Source of the DNA: Pseudomonas sp. Tri1
GTDB lineage: Bacteria; Pseudomonadota; Gammaproteobacteria; Pseudomonadales; Pseudomonadaceae
Assembly (NCBI RefSeq): GCF_017968885.1
Contig: NZ_CP072913.1
Coordinates: 2,960,001-3,024,000 of the forward strand
Length of the DNA stretch: 64,000 bases
Direction of reading: 5' to 3'
Part shown: positions 8,701 through 17,600 of the stretch, piece by piece
How positions within the stretch are numbered: position 1 is the stretch's first letter
Layout of the letters: each line of letters opens with the position of its first letter
Made by a program: the position numbers and the translations under genes
The notes under the pieces: generated by a model
Databases searched by the model: none
The model's input: the letters and a program-made list of their open reading frames with translations, nothing else
Told to the model about the DNA's origin: nothing

Positions 8701-11700
8701 ATCGACGTAATTGAACACCACGTTCAGGGCGACATCGGTTTCGCGATGAATCAGTGCGAACGGATAGCGCCGGTGGGCGAACACCTGTTGTTCCTGGGCA
8801 ATCAAGGCCCGGATGACCTCAAGCCAATTCTGGCCCTGGGCGTTGAAGCGCACCGGCAAGGTGTTGAGGAACAGGCCCAGGACCGAGGCAGCATCCTCGA
8901 ACTCTGGCCGCCCATGGCTGATGACGCCGCACAACACTTCCTTTTGATTGGACATGATGGCTTGGGCGAAACCATGGGCCGTCAGCAAGACTGCACGTAA
9001 CGGCAGGTCGTGGGCCCGACAGAACGCTTCGAGGCGGGCCAGCTCCGCTGCAGGCAATTCCCGATAGGCCGAGCGATGCGGCGTCGGATCCGGAGCGACC
9101 GCGTGGATCCAGCTGGTCATGGCGGCGGCAGGCGCATCGCGCAGGTATTCGCCCCAGAACCGGCGGTGAACATCGCTTGCCATGGCCGCCTGCTCCTGGG
9201 CAATGAAGTCGGCCGGCGTGGTGGTCAGGGCTGGCAGGGCGTCGGTTCCAGGCGCCGAGGTGTAGAGCGTGATCAAGTCGCGCATCAAGGTGGCGACGCT
9301 CCAGCCATCGAGGATCGCATGATGGAAGCTCAAGACCAGGTCGATTTCATCCTGCGCGACGAACACGCAGAACTGATACAGCGGCGCCCGCTGCCAGTCT
9401 TCGCGGTAACCCTTGCGCTCCTCCACATAGGCGGCAATGGCCTGGGCACGTGCGTCCGGGCTCAGTGAAACAACATCGATGACTTGCACCGGTGATTCGA
9501 CCGTCGAATGCACCCGGGCCATGGGCACTTCGGCGTGGCCGATGTCGAATGACATGCGCAGGGCCGGGTGGCGCCGGATCAATGTCTCACAGGCGCGATC
9601 CCAAGCCGTTGCATCCCAACGCAGGCGCAGGCGATAGCGGAAGATGTCGTGATAGATCGCCGACTCCGGATGCATCATCGAGTGATAGATCATCCCGACT
9701 TGCAGCTGCGAAGCCGCAAACACATCATCGTACAGACCCGCGCTGGTCACGCGGATCTCTGCCGGCACCTGGGCAAAAGGTGCCACGTGCTTCAAAGGCA
9801 GCAGCGGGGTGGATGACAGGTCTTGCGTCTGTAGCGACTGGGCCAGTTGCGCGATAGTGGGGTGCTGGTAAATTTGCGCCAGGGTCAGCGCTATGCCTTG
9901 TTCACGTGCATGGATCTGCAAGTGAATGACCTTCAAGGAATCGCCGCCAAGCATGAAATAGTTGTCGTGGATGCCCAGCGTCGTGCGTTTGAGGTTTTCC
10001 TGCCAGAGGTCGGCCAGCGCCTGCTCCAATGCCGTGCGCGGCGCTGTGGTATCGGTACCCAGGGTGTCGGCAGGCTCGGGCAAGGCCTTGCGGTCCAGCT
10101 TGCCATTTACATTCAACGGCAATTGTTCAAGCTCGATCAGGTGCCTGGGCACCATGTAGTCGGGTACCTGCTGGCGCAAATCATCTTGCAGCGTTTGCGG
10201 TGACAGCTTGCATCCGGGTTCGCTCACCAGATAGGCGCACAAGTACGCATCACCTTCGGTTTCCTGGCGAGCGATCACCACCACGTCCTTGACGCCCTCG
10301 CAGGCGAGCAGGTGCGCTTCGATCTCGCCGAGTTCAATGCGCAGGCCGCGGATCTTCACCTGGAAATCATTGCGCCCCAGGTATTCGAGGCTGCCATCGG
10401 GCAGCCAGCGCCCCAGGTCGCCGGTCTTGTACAGGCGGGCCTGCGGGTCATCCCGGAACGGGTCCTGGATGAAGCGTTCGGCCGTCAGCTCGGGACGGTT
10501 CAGGTAACCTCGGGCGACACCCAGCCCACCAATATGAAGCTCGCCAGCCACACCAGGTGGCAGCAGTTGCAGGTTCGCATCCAGGACATGCATTTGAATG
10601 TTCGCGATCGGCTGGCCGATCGGCACGATGCCTTCGTGCATGTCGGCCCGGCAATGCCAGGCCGTGACATCAATGGCCGCTTCGGTGGGGCCATAGAGGT
10701 TGTGCAGCTGCACGTTGGGCAAGCGTTCGAAAAAGCGCTTCTGCAAGGCATGGGGCAAGGCTTCGCCACTGCACAGTACCTGCTCGAGCGCCGGCAAACG
10801 CTGTGGTTCGACCTGATCGAGGAAGATTTGCAACATCGACGGCACGAAATGCAACAGCGTGATGCCAGCGCTCGCCATGATGTCCATCAAATAGCCTGGA
10901 TCCTTGTGCCCGTCGGGAGCAGCGACGACCAGTTGCGCGCCACTGAGCAACGGCAGGAAAAATTCCCAGACGGACACGTCGAAACTGAACGGAGTCTTCT
11001 GCAGCACGCGGCTGTGCTCATCGACGCCATAGGCATCGCGGGCCCAGAGCAGTCGATTCACCACCCCGTCATGTTGGTTCATGACGCCTTTGGGCAGGCC
11101 CGTGGAGCCGGAGGTGTAGATCACGTAGGCCAAATGTCGGGGCGTCAGCCCGAGCGCAGCGGCGTCCGGGTTGTGCTCCGGCTGCCGGGACACGCGTTCC
11201 TGGTCGGTATCCAGGCACAGTACCGGCATCGTCGCGGCGGGCAGGCTCGCCAATAACCCGCGAGTGGTAATCAGCGCACTGGGTGCACTGTCGCTCAACA
11301 TGTGGCTCAAGCGGTCGGCCGGATAACCCGGATCCAGGGGCACGTAGGCGGCGCCCGCCTTGAGAATACCCAGCAGGCCTACCACCATCTCCAGGCTGCG
11401 TTCCAGGCAGATGGCGACTCGGGCGTCCGGGCCAAGGCCGGTCTCCAGCAGGGCGTGGGCCAGTCGGTTGGCCTGGCGGTTCAGTTGATCATAGGTCAGT
11501 GCTTGCTCTGCGAACCGTACGGCGAGCGCTTCGGGGCGAGCGCTGACCTGGGCCTCGATCAGTTGATGGAGCAGCACATCCCTGGGGTAGTCGACGTCTG
11601 TGCAATTGTATTCATGCAGCACCTGGCGTTCATTGGCCGGCATCAGGTCGAGGGTGCTGACCGGTACGTCGAAGTCATCCGCCACGCCTTGCAAAATGTG

Positions 11701-12987
11701 CATGAAGCGCTGTTGCAGTGCCTCGATCTGCGCGGCTTCGAAATAGGCTTCGTTGTAGATGAAGTGCATCCACACATCGTCATCTGGCGCCGCCTCACGA
11801 ATGTGCATCGCCAGTGGCAGCTGTTCGTAGCCATTGCTGAGCTTGACCGGTTGCGCCAGTGCCGGCCCGTACCAGGTGTCCTGATCCTGTTCGTAGGACA
11901 CCACCACGTCGAACAACTGCCGCCGACCGAGGTTCTGCAGCCCGAGCTCACGGTTGAGTTCACTCAACGGAAAGCGTTGATAGCGATAGTCCTGCTTGAG
12001 CGTCAGGGCAATCCTGCCGGCCAGCTCGGCAAAGCTCAGGTCGGTGCCCAGGTCCAGGCGTACCGGGCTCATGCCGACGAACAGACCCAGCGTGGCCTTG
12101 TGTGTGGCATTGGCGCGGTTGAGGATGGGCAGGCCGATCACGATTTCATCGCGTTGCTCGATGCGTGCAAAGTAGCTGTACAGCGCGGCCAGCATGACGT
12201 GGAAGACAGTCGCCTGGCCTGTGGCTTTCGCCTGTTCGGCGAGACGATTGTAAAGCGCTCGTGGCAGGCGCCAGGCATGGTTCTGGCTGGGTGCCAGGTG
12301 CTGGCCGAAGCGACTCTGATAGCGGGGGGCAAGCAGGGGCTCGGGCAGGGTACGGTACTTGTCCAACCAGTATTGGCGTTGGCGCTGGAACGCGGCCGAA
12401 TCCTTGTGGGTGACTTGCTGCTCGATAAAAGCTTGATAGCTCGGCGCCGTGACTTGGTTGTGCGTCTGCTCATGCAGGGCGGTATAGGCCTGGCTGACAG
12501 CACGGCCGATCATGGCGAAGGACCAGCCATCGACGATCAGGTGATGGCAGTTGACGAAAAAGTAGTAGAGGTCTTCCCGAATCTTGATCAGGTCGGCGCG
12601 CAACAGCAGTCCGCGGTCAAAGGAAAACGGGGTCTGCAGGTTTTCCTGCAGCAACGCCAGTGCGCTGGCCTGCGGATCGTCATGGCCCGATACGTCATGT
12701 ACCGTCATCGGAACGCTGACAGCCCCCAGGAACCGTTGCCGTGGCAGAGGATGTTCGCTCGAGCCGGGTACCAGCTGGATCCGCAGCGCGTCGTGGCGGT
12801 TGACTACTTGATCGATGGCCGTTTGCATCAGTGATGCATCGACCGCGCCGTTGATGCGTGCATAGCCGCCGATGTTGTACAACGGACTGTCACCGTGCAG
12901 CACCTGGTCCAGCCAGATATCCAGTTGCGGAGCGGTGAGGGGATAAAGCACCTGCTCTGCGCTCGAAGCGGGCATGGTCTGAGTCAT
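5701..12987 (-). CDS. braB: Dimodular NRPS, Ser-Pro, BraB-like
   Basis: Predicted 2428-residue synthetase with order Cstart-A-T-C-A-T-TE. The first condensation domain (HHLIVDG near residue 151) is of the lipoinitiation kind, so it should attach a fatty acyl group. A1 (core TSGSTG near 626) has specificity residues DVWHLSLID, the serine code. T1 (LGGDSLK) is near 1012. C2 (HHAILDG) is near 1226 and starts with an unusual FAASQLQVGMIYHS segment. A2 (near 1692) reads DVQFNAHVV, close to proline codes such as DVQFIAHVV. T2 (LGGNSLK) is near 2086 and a type I thioesterase with GWSYGG near 2221. The start (MTQTMPASS) has a GGAG site at good spacing; an upstream in-frame ATG at 13059 does not. Acyl-Ser-Pro plus a downstream flavoenzyme fits brabantamide or, less likely, pyrrolizidine-alkaloid biosynthesis. 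Confidence 0.87.
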   Translation of the reverse strand: MTQTMPASSAEQVLYPLTAPQLDIWLDQVLHGDSPLYNIGGYARINGAVDASLMQTAIDQVVNRHDALRIQLVPGSSEHPLPRQRFLGAVSVPMTVHDVSGHDDPQASALALLQENLQTPFSFDRGLLLRADLIKIREDLYYFFVNCHHLIVDGWSFAMIGRAVSQAYTALHEQTHNQVTAPSYQAFIEQQVTHKDSAAFQRQRQYWLDKYRTLPEPLLAPRYQSRFGQHLAPSQNHAWRLPRALYNRLAEQAKATGQATVFHVMLAALYSYFARIEQRDEIVIGLPILNRANATHKATLGLFVGMSPVRLDLGTDLSFAELAGRIALTLKQDYRYQRFPLSELNRELGLQNLGRRQLFDVVVSYEQDQDTWYGPALAQPVKLSNGYEQLPLAMHIREAAPDDDVWMHFIYNEAYFEAAQIEALQQRFMHILQGVADDFDVPVSTLDLMPANERQVLHEYNCTDVDYPRDVLLHQLIEAQVSARPEALAVRFAEQALTYDQLNRQANRLAHALLETGLGPDARVAICLERSLEMVVGLLGILKAGAAYVPLDPGYPADRLSHMLSDSAPSALITTRGLLASLPAATMPVLCLDTDQERVSRQPEHNPDAAALGLTPRHLAYVIYTSGSTGLPKGVMNQHDGVVNRLLWARDAYGVDEHSRVLQKTPFSFDVSVWEFFLPLLSGAQLVVAAPDGHKDPGYLMDIMASAGITLLHFVPSMLQIFLDQVEPQRLPALEQVLCSGEALPHALQKRFFERLPNVQLHNLYGPTEAAIDVTAWHCRADMHEGIVPIGQPIANIQMHVLDANLQLLPPGVAGELHIGGLGVARGYLNRPELTAERFIQDPFRDDPQARLYKTGDLGRWLPDGSLEYLGRNDFQVKIRGLRIELGEIEAHLLACEGVKDVVVIARQETEGDAYLCAYLVSEPGCKLSPQTLQDDLRQQVPDYMVPRHLIELEQLPLNVNGKLDRKALPEPADTLGTDTTAPRTALEQALADLWQENLKRTTLGIHDNYFMLGGDSLKVIHLQIHAREQGIALTLAQIYQHPTIAQLAQSLQTQDLSSTPLLPLKHVAPFAQVPAEIRVTSAGLYDDVFAASQLQVGMIYHSMMHPESAIYHDIFRYRLRLRWDATAWDRACETLIRRHPALRMSFDIGHAEVPMARVHSTVESPVQVIDVVSLSPDARAQAIAAYVEERKGYREDWQRAPLYQFCVFVAQDEIDLVLSFHHAILDGWSVATLMRDLITLYTSAPGTDALPALTTTPADFIAQEQAAMASDVHRRFWGEYLRDAPAAAMTSWIHAVAPDPTPHRSAYRELPAAELARLEAFCRAHDLPLRAVLLTAHGFAQAIMSNQKEVLCGVISHGRPEFEDAASVLGLFLNTLPVRFNAQGQNWLEVIRALIAQEQQVFAHRRYPFALIHRETDVALNVVFNYVDFYVLKDMLAQGEGILTEWETTEASNYDLLTTLGRHPGNGSLMLKMDYCTTRVATSQVEAYAEYLLRTLELMTAAPDAKPSIPAWLPRLERPTPQAAAAVAPDNLSALLLDSFARHEQQTAVSFGQARLSYRQLGDTCAQLASWLHQQGIGQGDRVAIMMPRSPDLIIALLGVLQAGAAYVPIDLSYPNERIQLILEDSQPGLVLFADASAHLAMTLAGQADVRHWDSVVAGFDTNLVRSHARVASIAADIVADDNAYLLYTSGSTGRPKGVAMPHRALTNMILWQNRQQPAGPLKTLQYSPISFDVSFQEILSTLSCGEELVMIDEGLRYDFIRLLKFISAQHVNRLFLPYVAFQGLAEVAMQLGIRPVSLRQINVAGEQLKITAEIRELIDGIGDCRVENHYGPTEAHVVTRLALEGATANWPSMPSIGTPIDGVHMHVLDAAGNPCPVGVMGDLFIEGECLANGYWNRPDLTDERFVYRQLAGQTRRLYETGDIGFYLPGGDLVYQGRSDAQVKIRGYRVELGEIEVAMLGSARFRADIQQVAVIDKPATDGSRYLVGFVQPLPGREPDLDQLKAELRLALPDYMVPNTLVSIAKLPLGPTGKIDRQRLQKIEVHSTLLRPFIAPRNAMEDLLQAYWQETLGLEDISVYDNFFELGGNSLKAVQLVAMLARHQSLEPSLSDFIQAPTIAEFAQVLQHTETGHPDTGALVDFKNATRKPPLFLVHPIGGHVLCYAALARVLKDQVHLYALQAPGTWDARAPLQSVQAQAQYYADAIEQVAPEGPLNIGGWSYGGVVAYELASELQRRGRRLHNVFLLDTIVRVRQGEVQIERTEFMNWFMWELLSGDGQKEYAYHALDFASMGDSQAFAAIRQHGIDQGIFDQSITLATLDQLFRVFHANWQGLLDYRFPPLDLPITLFAADVELPDVLQAPHELVGTAFRDPYRGWRSIAPQVQRVAVEGDHLTMMREPHIERVGQFIKSRMDVARARNTGAVTAFA

Positions 12988-13094
12988 GAGGTTCTCCGTG
13001 GGCCGATCCGCTGGCCCGATGAAACGAATGAAAAGAGTGATGCCTTCAGGCCGAGCCATTGGCAGCGCAGAGTCAAACGCCGATCAATCCGTGA

Positions 13095-14357
13095 TTACGC
13101 GACGCGATACGTGGCCGTGCGAGCGAGTGCCTCGACTTGCAGCGCTGCCGCTTCGCGGGCGCTTTCACCACTGGGCATCAGCTTGCTGTAGCGGTCACAA
13201 CTGGCACGCACGTCATGACTGTTCAGCACCTTGTCCAGGGCCGTGGCCAGTGACTCGGCAGAGGCAGGCGAGAAAATCCGCAGGCCGCACCCCAGGCTTT
13301 GCATTCGTGCTGCATTGTCGAAATGGTCGTGCGCAAATGGCGTGATGATCTGTGGCACCCCAGCGGCGATTGCCAGGGCCGTGGTCCCGACGCCTCCGTG
13401 ATGCACCAGGGCCGAGGTGTGGGGCAGGATGCGGCTCATGGGGACGTAGCGCCTGACCAGGATCCTGCCGTCGCTGGACAGCGCCGGGTCTACCGGCTGA
13501 CTGGTCAGGAACACTCCGCGGCGGTCGATCAACTTCAGCGCTTGAGCCGCGGCGGCGAAATATTGCTCGGCATTGACTGTGGTCGAACCCGGGGTGAACA
13601 CCACCGGTGGGGCCACGCCCAGGAAGTCCTCCAGTTCGGCGTCGGGTTCCTCGAAGCCGGACTCATCGAATAACGGGAACCCGGTCAGTACCGTCTGGGT
13701 CGGCCAGTCCTGTTGGATTGGGGCGAACCAGTCCGGGAACAAGCCCAAGACCCGATCGGGTGAGGAGATCCACTGGCTGATGATGCGCTTGACCGGGGGC
13801 AAGCCCAATTCACGGCGAAAACTGTTGAGTTCCGGCTTCATGAGCCGATCGAGGAAGGCGTGCTCGATGACTCCCAGCAGCAGGCGTCTCAAGGGATACG
13901 GGACAAAGGCCGGCAGATTCGTTCCCGGTGGATGGGTAGGGCGTGCGAGAGGCGACCAGATGGCGAACGGTGTGACCTGCCCGGTGACCAGTGGGATGCC
14001 GTGCTTTTCTTGCAGCAGGCGGGCGGAAAACGCCCATAACGAACCGAGCATGACAGTGTCGTCGTCACACGCTTGCTCCAGTAGTCGATACTGCTCACGC
14101 AAGGTACCGCCGACGGTTTTCCATAAGGTGGGCAGTGACGTGCGCGGATGCCACAGCGCCGGGTCAGCCATGACCGCTTGATATTCCTCGCGGGTACCCA
14201 ATGGCAGAAACTTGAAGCCGCAGCGCTCGATCACCGGCGCGAACGCCGCGCTGGCGCAAAACGTTATCCGATGCCCGCGGGCTGCGAGTGTGCGGCCGAT
14301 CCCGACAAACGGGTGAACGTCACCGGCTGAACCGATGGCCGTAATGATCACATGCAT
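13095..14357 (-). CDS. braA: Glycosyltransferase of the RhlB/MGT type, BraA-like
   Basis: Predicted 420-residue cytoplasmic GT1-family glycosyltransferase. The N-terminus MHVIITAIGSAGDVHPF is the Rossmann start seen in RhlB-type rhamnosyltransferases, and the nucleotide-sugar signature HHGGVGTT lies at about residues 319-326, followed by GVPQIITPFAHDHFDNA. Length is normal. In brabantamide A a rhamnose decorates the lipid chain, so transfer from dTDP-rhamnose to the acyl chain is the likely role. The donor is inferred, not visible. The ATG at 14357 follows GGAG at short spacing; the frame extends upstream to 14600 but that part overlaps the promoter. It is the first gene of the braABC operon, with an operator and a -10-like box upstream. 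Confidence 0.83.
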   Translation of the reverse strand: MHVIITAIGSAGDVHPFVGIGRTLAARGHRITFCASAAFAPVIERCGFKFLPLGTREEYQAVMADPALWHPRTSLPTLWKTVGGTLREQYRLLEQACDDDTVMLGSLWAFSARLLQEKHGIPLVTGQVTPFAIWSPLARPTHPPGTNLPAFVPYPLRRLLLGVIEHAFLDRLMKPELNSFRRELGLPPVKRIISQWISSPDRVLGLFPDWFAPIQQDWPTQTVLTGFPLFDESGFEEPDAELEDFLGVAPPVVFTPGSTTVNAEQYFAAAAQALKLIDRRGVFLTSQPVDPALSSDGRILVRRYVPMSRILPHTSALVHHGGVGTTALAIAAGVPQIITPFAHDHFDNAARMQSLGCGLRIFSPASAESLATALDKVLNSHDVRASCDRYSKLMPSGESAREAAALQVEALARTATYRVA

Positions 14358-14463
14358 AAGGCTCCCTCTAGAGTGATCGTGCGGTGGGTGAAAGGCCTGA
14401 TCGGCGGGCGACCAGGCATCGCCTGTGGAATCCATCCACAGAAACGATTCAGCTTGCGGGGGG

Positions 14464-14512
14464 TATTTAAGCGGTTGCAGGTAGGCAGCGTCTGTAGCGG
14501 AAAACGGGGACA
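14464..14512 (-). promoter_or_regulatory. braA promoter with syr-syp-like operator
   Basis: Minus-strand operator at 14490-14512 reads TGTCCC, CGTTTTCCGCT, ACAGAC. A -10-like TAAATA (plus-strand 14464-14469) lies 23 bases downstream. The sequence from the operator to about 60 bases beyond it closely resembles the upstream region of the LuxR-type regulator gene, so the whole promoter, not only the operator, looks duplicated. The braA start codon is about 105 bases from the -10. Confidence 0.7.
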
Positions 14513-14541
14513 TCCTGATCTGCCGATCAGGGCTGTTGATC

Positions 14542-14567
14542 CTGTGGGAGCTAGCTGGCTCCCACAG
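14542..14567. terminator. Hairpin after the second giant NRPS gene (possible terminator or lone REP half)
   Basis: Perfect inverted repeat CTGTGGGAG / CTCCCACAG with an eight-base spacer, about 60 bases past the NRPS stop codon on the minus strand and upstream of the braA operator. There is no clear T-run, so it may be a REP-derived stem rather than a classical rho-independent terminator. It separates the mycin operon from braABC. Confidence 0.5.
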
Positions 14568-14625
14568 TGGTTGTGTCCAATCCCGGGGCGTCCGGCGCAT
14601 TGCTCACCGGACACCCTGGGTTCCT

Positions 14626-17600
14626 TTATGACTCCGCGGCGGTTTTCAACGCCTGTGAAATCGCCTCGCCCAGCTTGGCCACATGGGGCGCCTTGACCAG
14701 CGTGTTATGGGTGCCGGGCAGTGGCGTCACGCTGACCTGATCCGCCAGCAGCGCACGCCAGCCCAGGGTCGGGTCGCTGCGTCGCTGTTCGCTTGCGGTG
14801 AACAGCGAGACCTTGAGCGGGCTGGATGGGCTGACGTAGGCGCCGATGGCCTGCCGCATCCGATAGGCGACTTCCAGGTGAGTACGCAGCAGAGCAGCAT
14901 CGATATCGTGGGGCAGTTCCTCCGGCAGCAGGCGATGGGTGATGCACAGCGCCAGCATCGCGTCGATGTCCGAGTGTTCCGCCAGTGCCGTCAGTTGCCG
15001 CATCAGCCCGGGGTCGATCTGCTCAGGCAGCCAGGCCATCAGGAACTGTGCTTCGCTGATCGATTGCGTCGGTACCGGATCAGGACGTGCCGACGCATCG
15101 ATGATGCCAAGGAATTCCACGACCTCGCCACCGGCCTGCAGCTGACGCGCCATTTCATAGGCGATCAGGCCACCGGCCGACCAACCGGCGATCCGATACG
15201 GACCTTGCGGCTGGGTTTGTCTGATGGCCGTCAGGTAACGCGCCGCGATGGTCGGCACATCGGCCAACGGCGCCTCACCCGCCACCAGGCCGCTGGCCGC
15301 CAAGCCGTAGACGGGGACCTGGGGATCGAGCACCGGCGCCAGGTCCCGTGCATATTGCACTTCACCGCCCAGCGGATGGACCAGATACAGCGGTCGCTGG
15401 GAACCGGTGCGCCGGATCGGCACCAGATTGCTGTGGCCGCCCGGGCGGGCCTGGCCGTCGAGGGTCCGGGCGAAGCCGGCAATGGTCGGCTCGACAAACA
15501 GGTCGCGCACGGCAATCGGCTTACCGAGGACCTTGCGCAGACGCGAGGCCATCTGCACCGCCATCAACGAAATCCCGCCGAGGCTGAAGAAATCATCATG
15601 GCGGCTGACCCGTTCCAGTTTGAGCAATTCTTGCCAGAGGGCCGCGATGGCGATCTCGGTGTCGCCCTTGGGCGCCTCGTAAGGCAAGGCCGGGGCAGGG
15701 CTGTCATCGCCAAAGCGCGGCTGGGCGATGGCATTGACCGAGCGCACCAGCGGCGGTGTGCTCTCCAGCAGCTTGCCGATGGATTGCTGCCCATCGGCCA
15801 CCAGGTTTTCCAGGAGCTTGGCGAAGAGCTCGGCAATGTTCTGTACCGTCGGCCTGTCGAACAGGTCATTGGCGTATTGCAGGCTGCCGCCGATGCGCTC
15901 GCCGTTGTCGATGAGGGACAGCGAGAGGTCGAACTGCGTGGTGTTATGGGGGCTTTCCAGGGTTTTCACCTCAAGCCCAGGCAACTGCAGCGGTGCCGGT
16001 GGCGTGTTGTCCAGGCTCAACATGACCTGGAACAACGGGCTGTGGCTCATGCTGCGGGTCGGTTGCAATGCGCTCACCACCTGCTCGAAAGGCAGGTCCT
16101 GATGATTGTAGGCGCTCAGGGTCAGGTTCCTGATCCGCGCCAGCAGTTCTTCGACACGGATATCGCGCTCTGTGCTCACTCTCAAGGCCAGTGTATTGGC
16201 AAAGAAACCAATCAGCGCCTCCAGCTCCGGACGTTGACGATTGGCCACCGGGGTGCCGACCACCACATCATCCTGACCGCTCAGATGGCTCATCAACACC
16301 GACCAGCCGGCCAGCAGCACCATGAACAGCGTGGTGCCCTGGGCCTGGCTGAAAGCCCGCAGATCAGCACTCAGGGCCGGCGAAAAGTTGCATTCGAGGA
16401 TACCGCCGGCATAACTTTGTATTGCCGGGCGCGGACGATCCAACGGCAGGTTCAACAAGGCCGGTGCACCTTCCAGGTGTTGCCGCCAGAAGTCGACCTG
16501 CGCTTGCAGTGCCGGGCCTTCAAGGGACTGTCGCTGCCAGGCGGCATAGTCCACGTATTGCAACGCCAGGGGCGGCAACGGATCTTTCTGGCCCTGGGTA
16601 AACGCGCTGTAGAGCGCGCTGACCTCCCGGGCCAGCACACTGTTGGACCACCCATCGGAAACGATGTGGTGCAGGGTGATGAACAGCACATGTTCCTCGT
16701 CCGCCAGTTGCACCAGGTGACCGCGCATCAGTGGTCCATGGCTCAGGTCGAACAACGGCGTGGCGTTGATCTGGCCGAGGTGCTCCAGCCTGGCCTTGCG
16801 TTCATCGAGTGCTAGCGTGCGCAGGTCCTGCTGGTCCAACTGGAAACCGTGATCGGCCGGAGCGATTTTTTGCACCGGCTCGCCGTCCACCAGTTCAAAC
16901 CGGGTACGCAAGGTTTCGTGACGCGCCACCAGGCGGTCGAGGGTGGCCTGCAGCGCCGCTTTGTCCAGCGCCCCCTGCAAGCGCAAGGCCAGGGGCAGGT
17001 GATAAGCAGCACCCGCCGCGTGATCCAGGTGGTCGAGGAACCACAGCCGTTGCTGGGCGAAGGATAACGGCAGTCGCCCCGAGCGGTTGGCCAATGGAAT
17101 CGATGCCGACTGGGTGGGCGACGCGCCGTGTACCAGGGCGGCGAGGCCACGCACGGTTGGCGCGTCGAACAGTTCGCGCAGGGTGATTCGTGCGCCCAGC
17201 TTGCGCCGCAGCCGCGAGAGCAACTGCACGGCGAGCAGCGAATGGCCGCCGAGTTCGAGGAAACCGTCATGACGACCGACCTGATCCAGGTGCAGCAAAC
17301 CTTTCCAGATATCGGCAATGGCGATTTCGGTATCGCCCTGGGGCGCCTCGTAGGTTTTGCTCGCCAACGATTCCTGACCAGGTGCTGGCAGGGCGCGGCG
17401 GTCGAGCTTGCCGTTGGCAGTGAGGGGCAGGGCGTCCAGGTGCACGAAGGCGCTGGGCACCATGTACTCCGGCAGGCCGCTCAACAACGCGCTGCGCAGG
17501 TGTTCGGCCGGGACGGGTTCGCCGCAGACATAGGCGACCAGACGCTTGTTGTCCGAATCGCCTTGGCTGTCTTCCCGGGCGATGACCACGGCCTCGCGGA

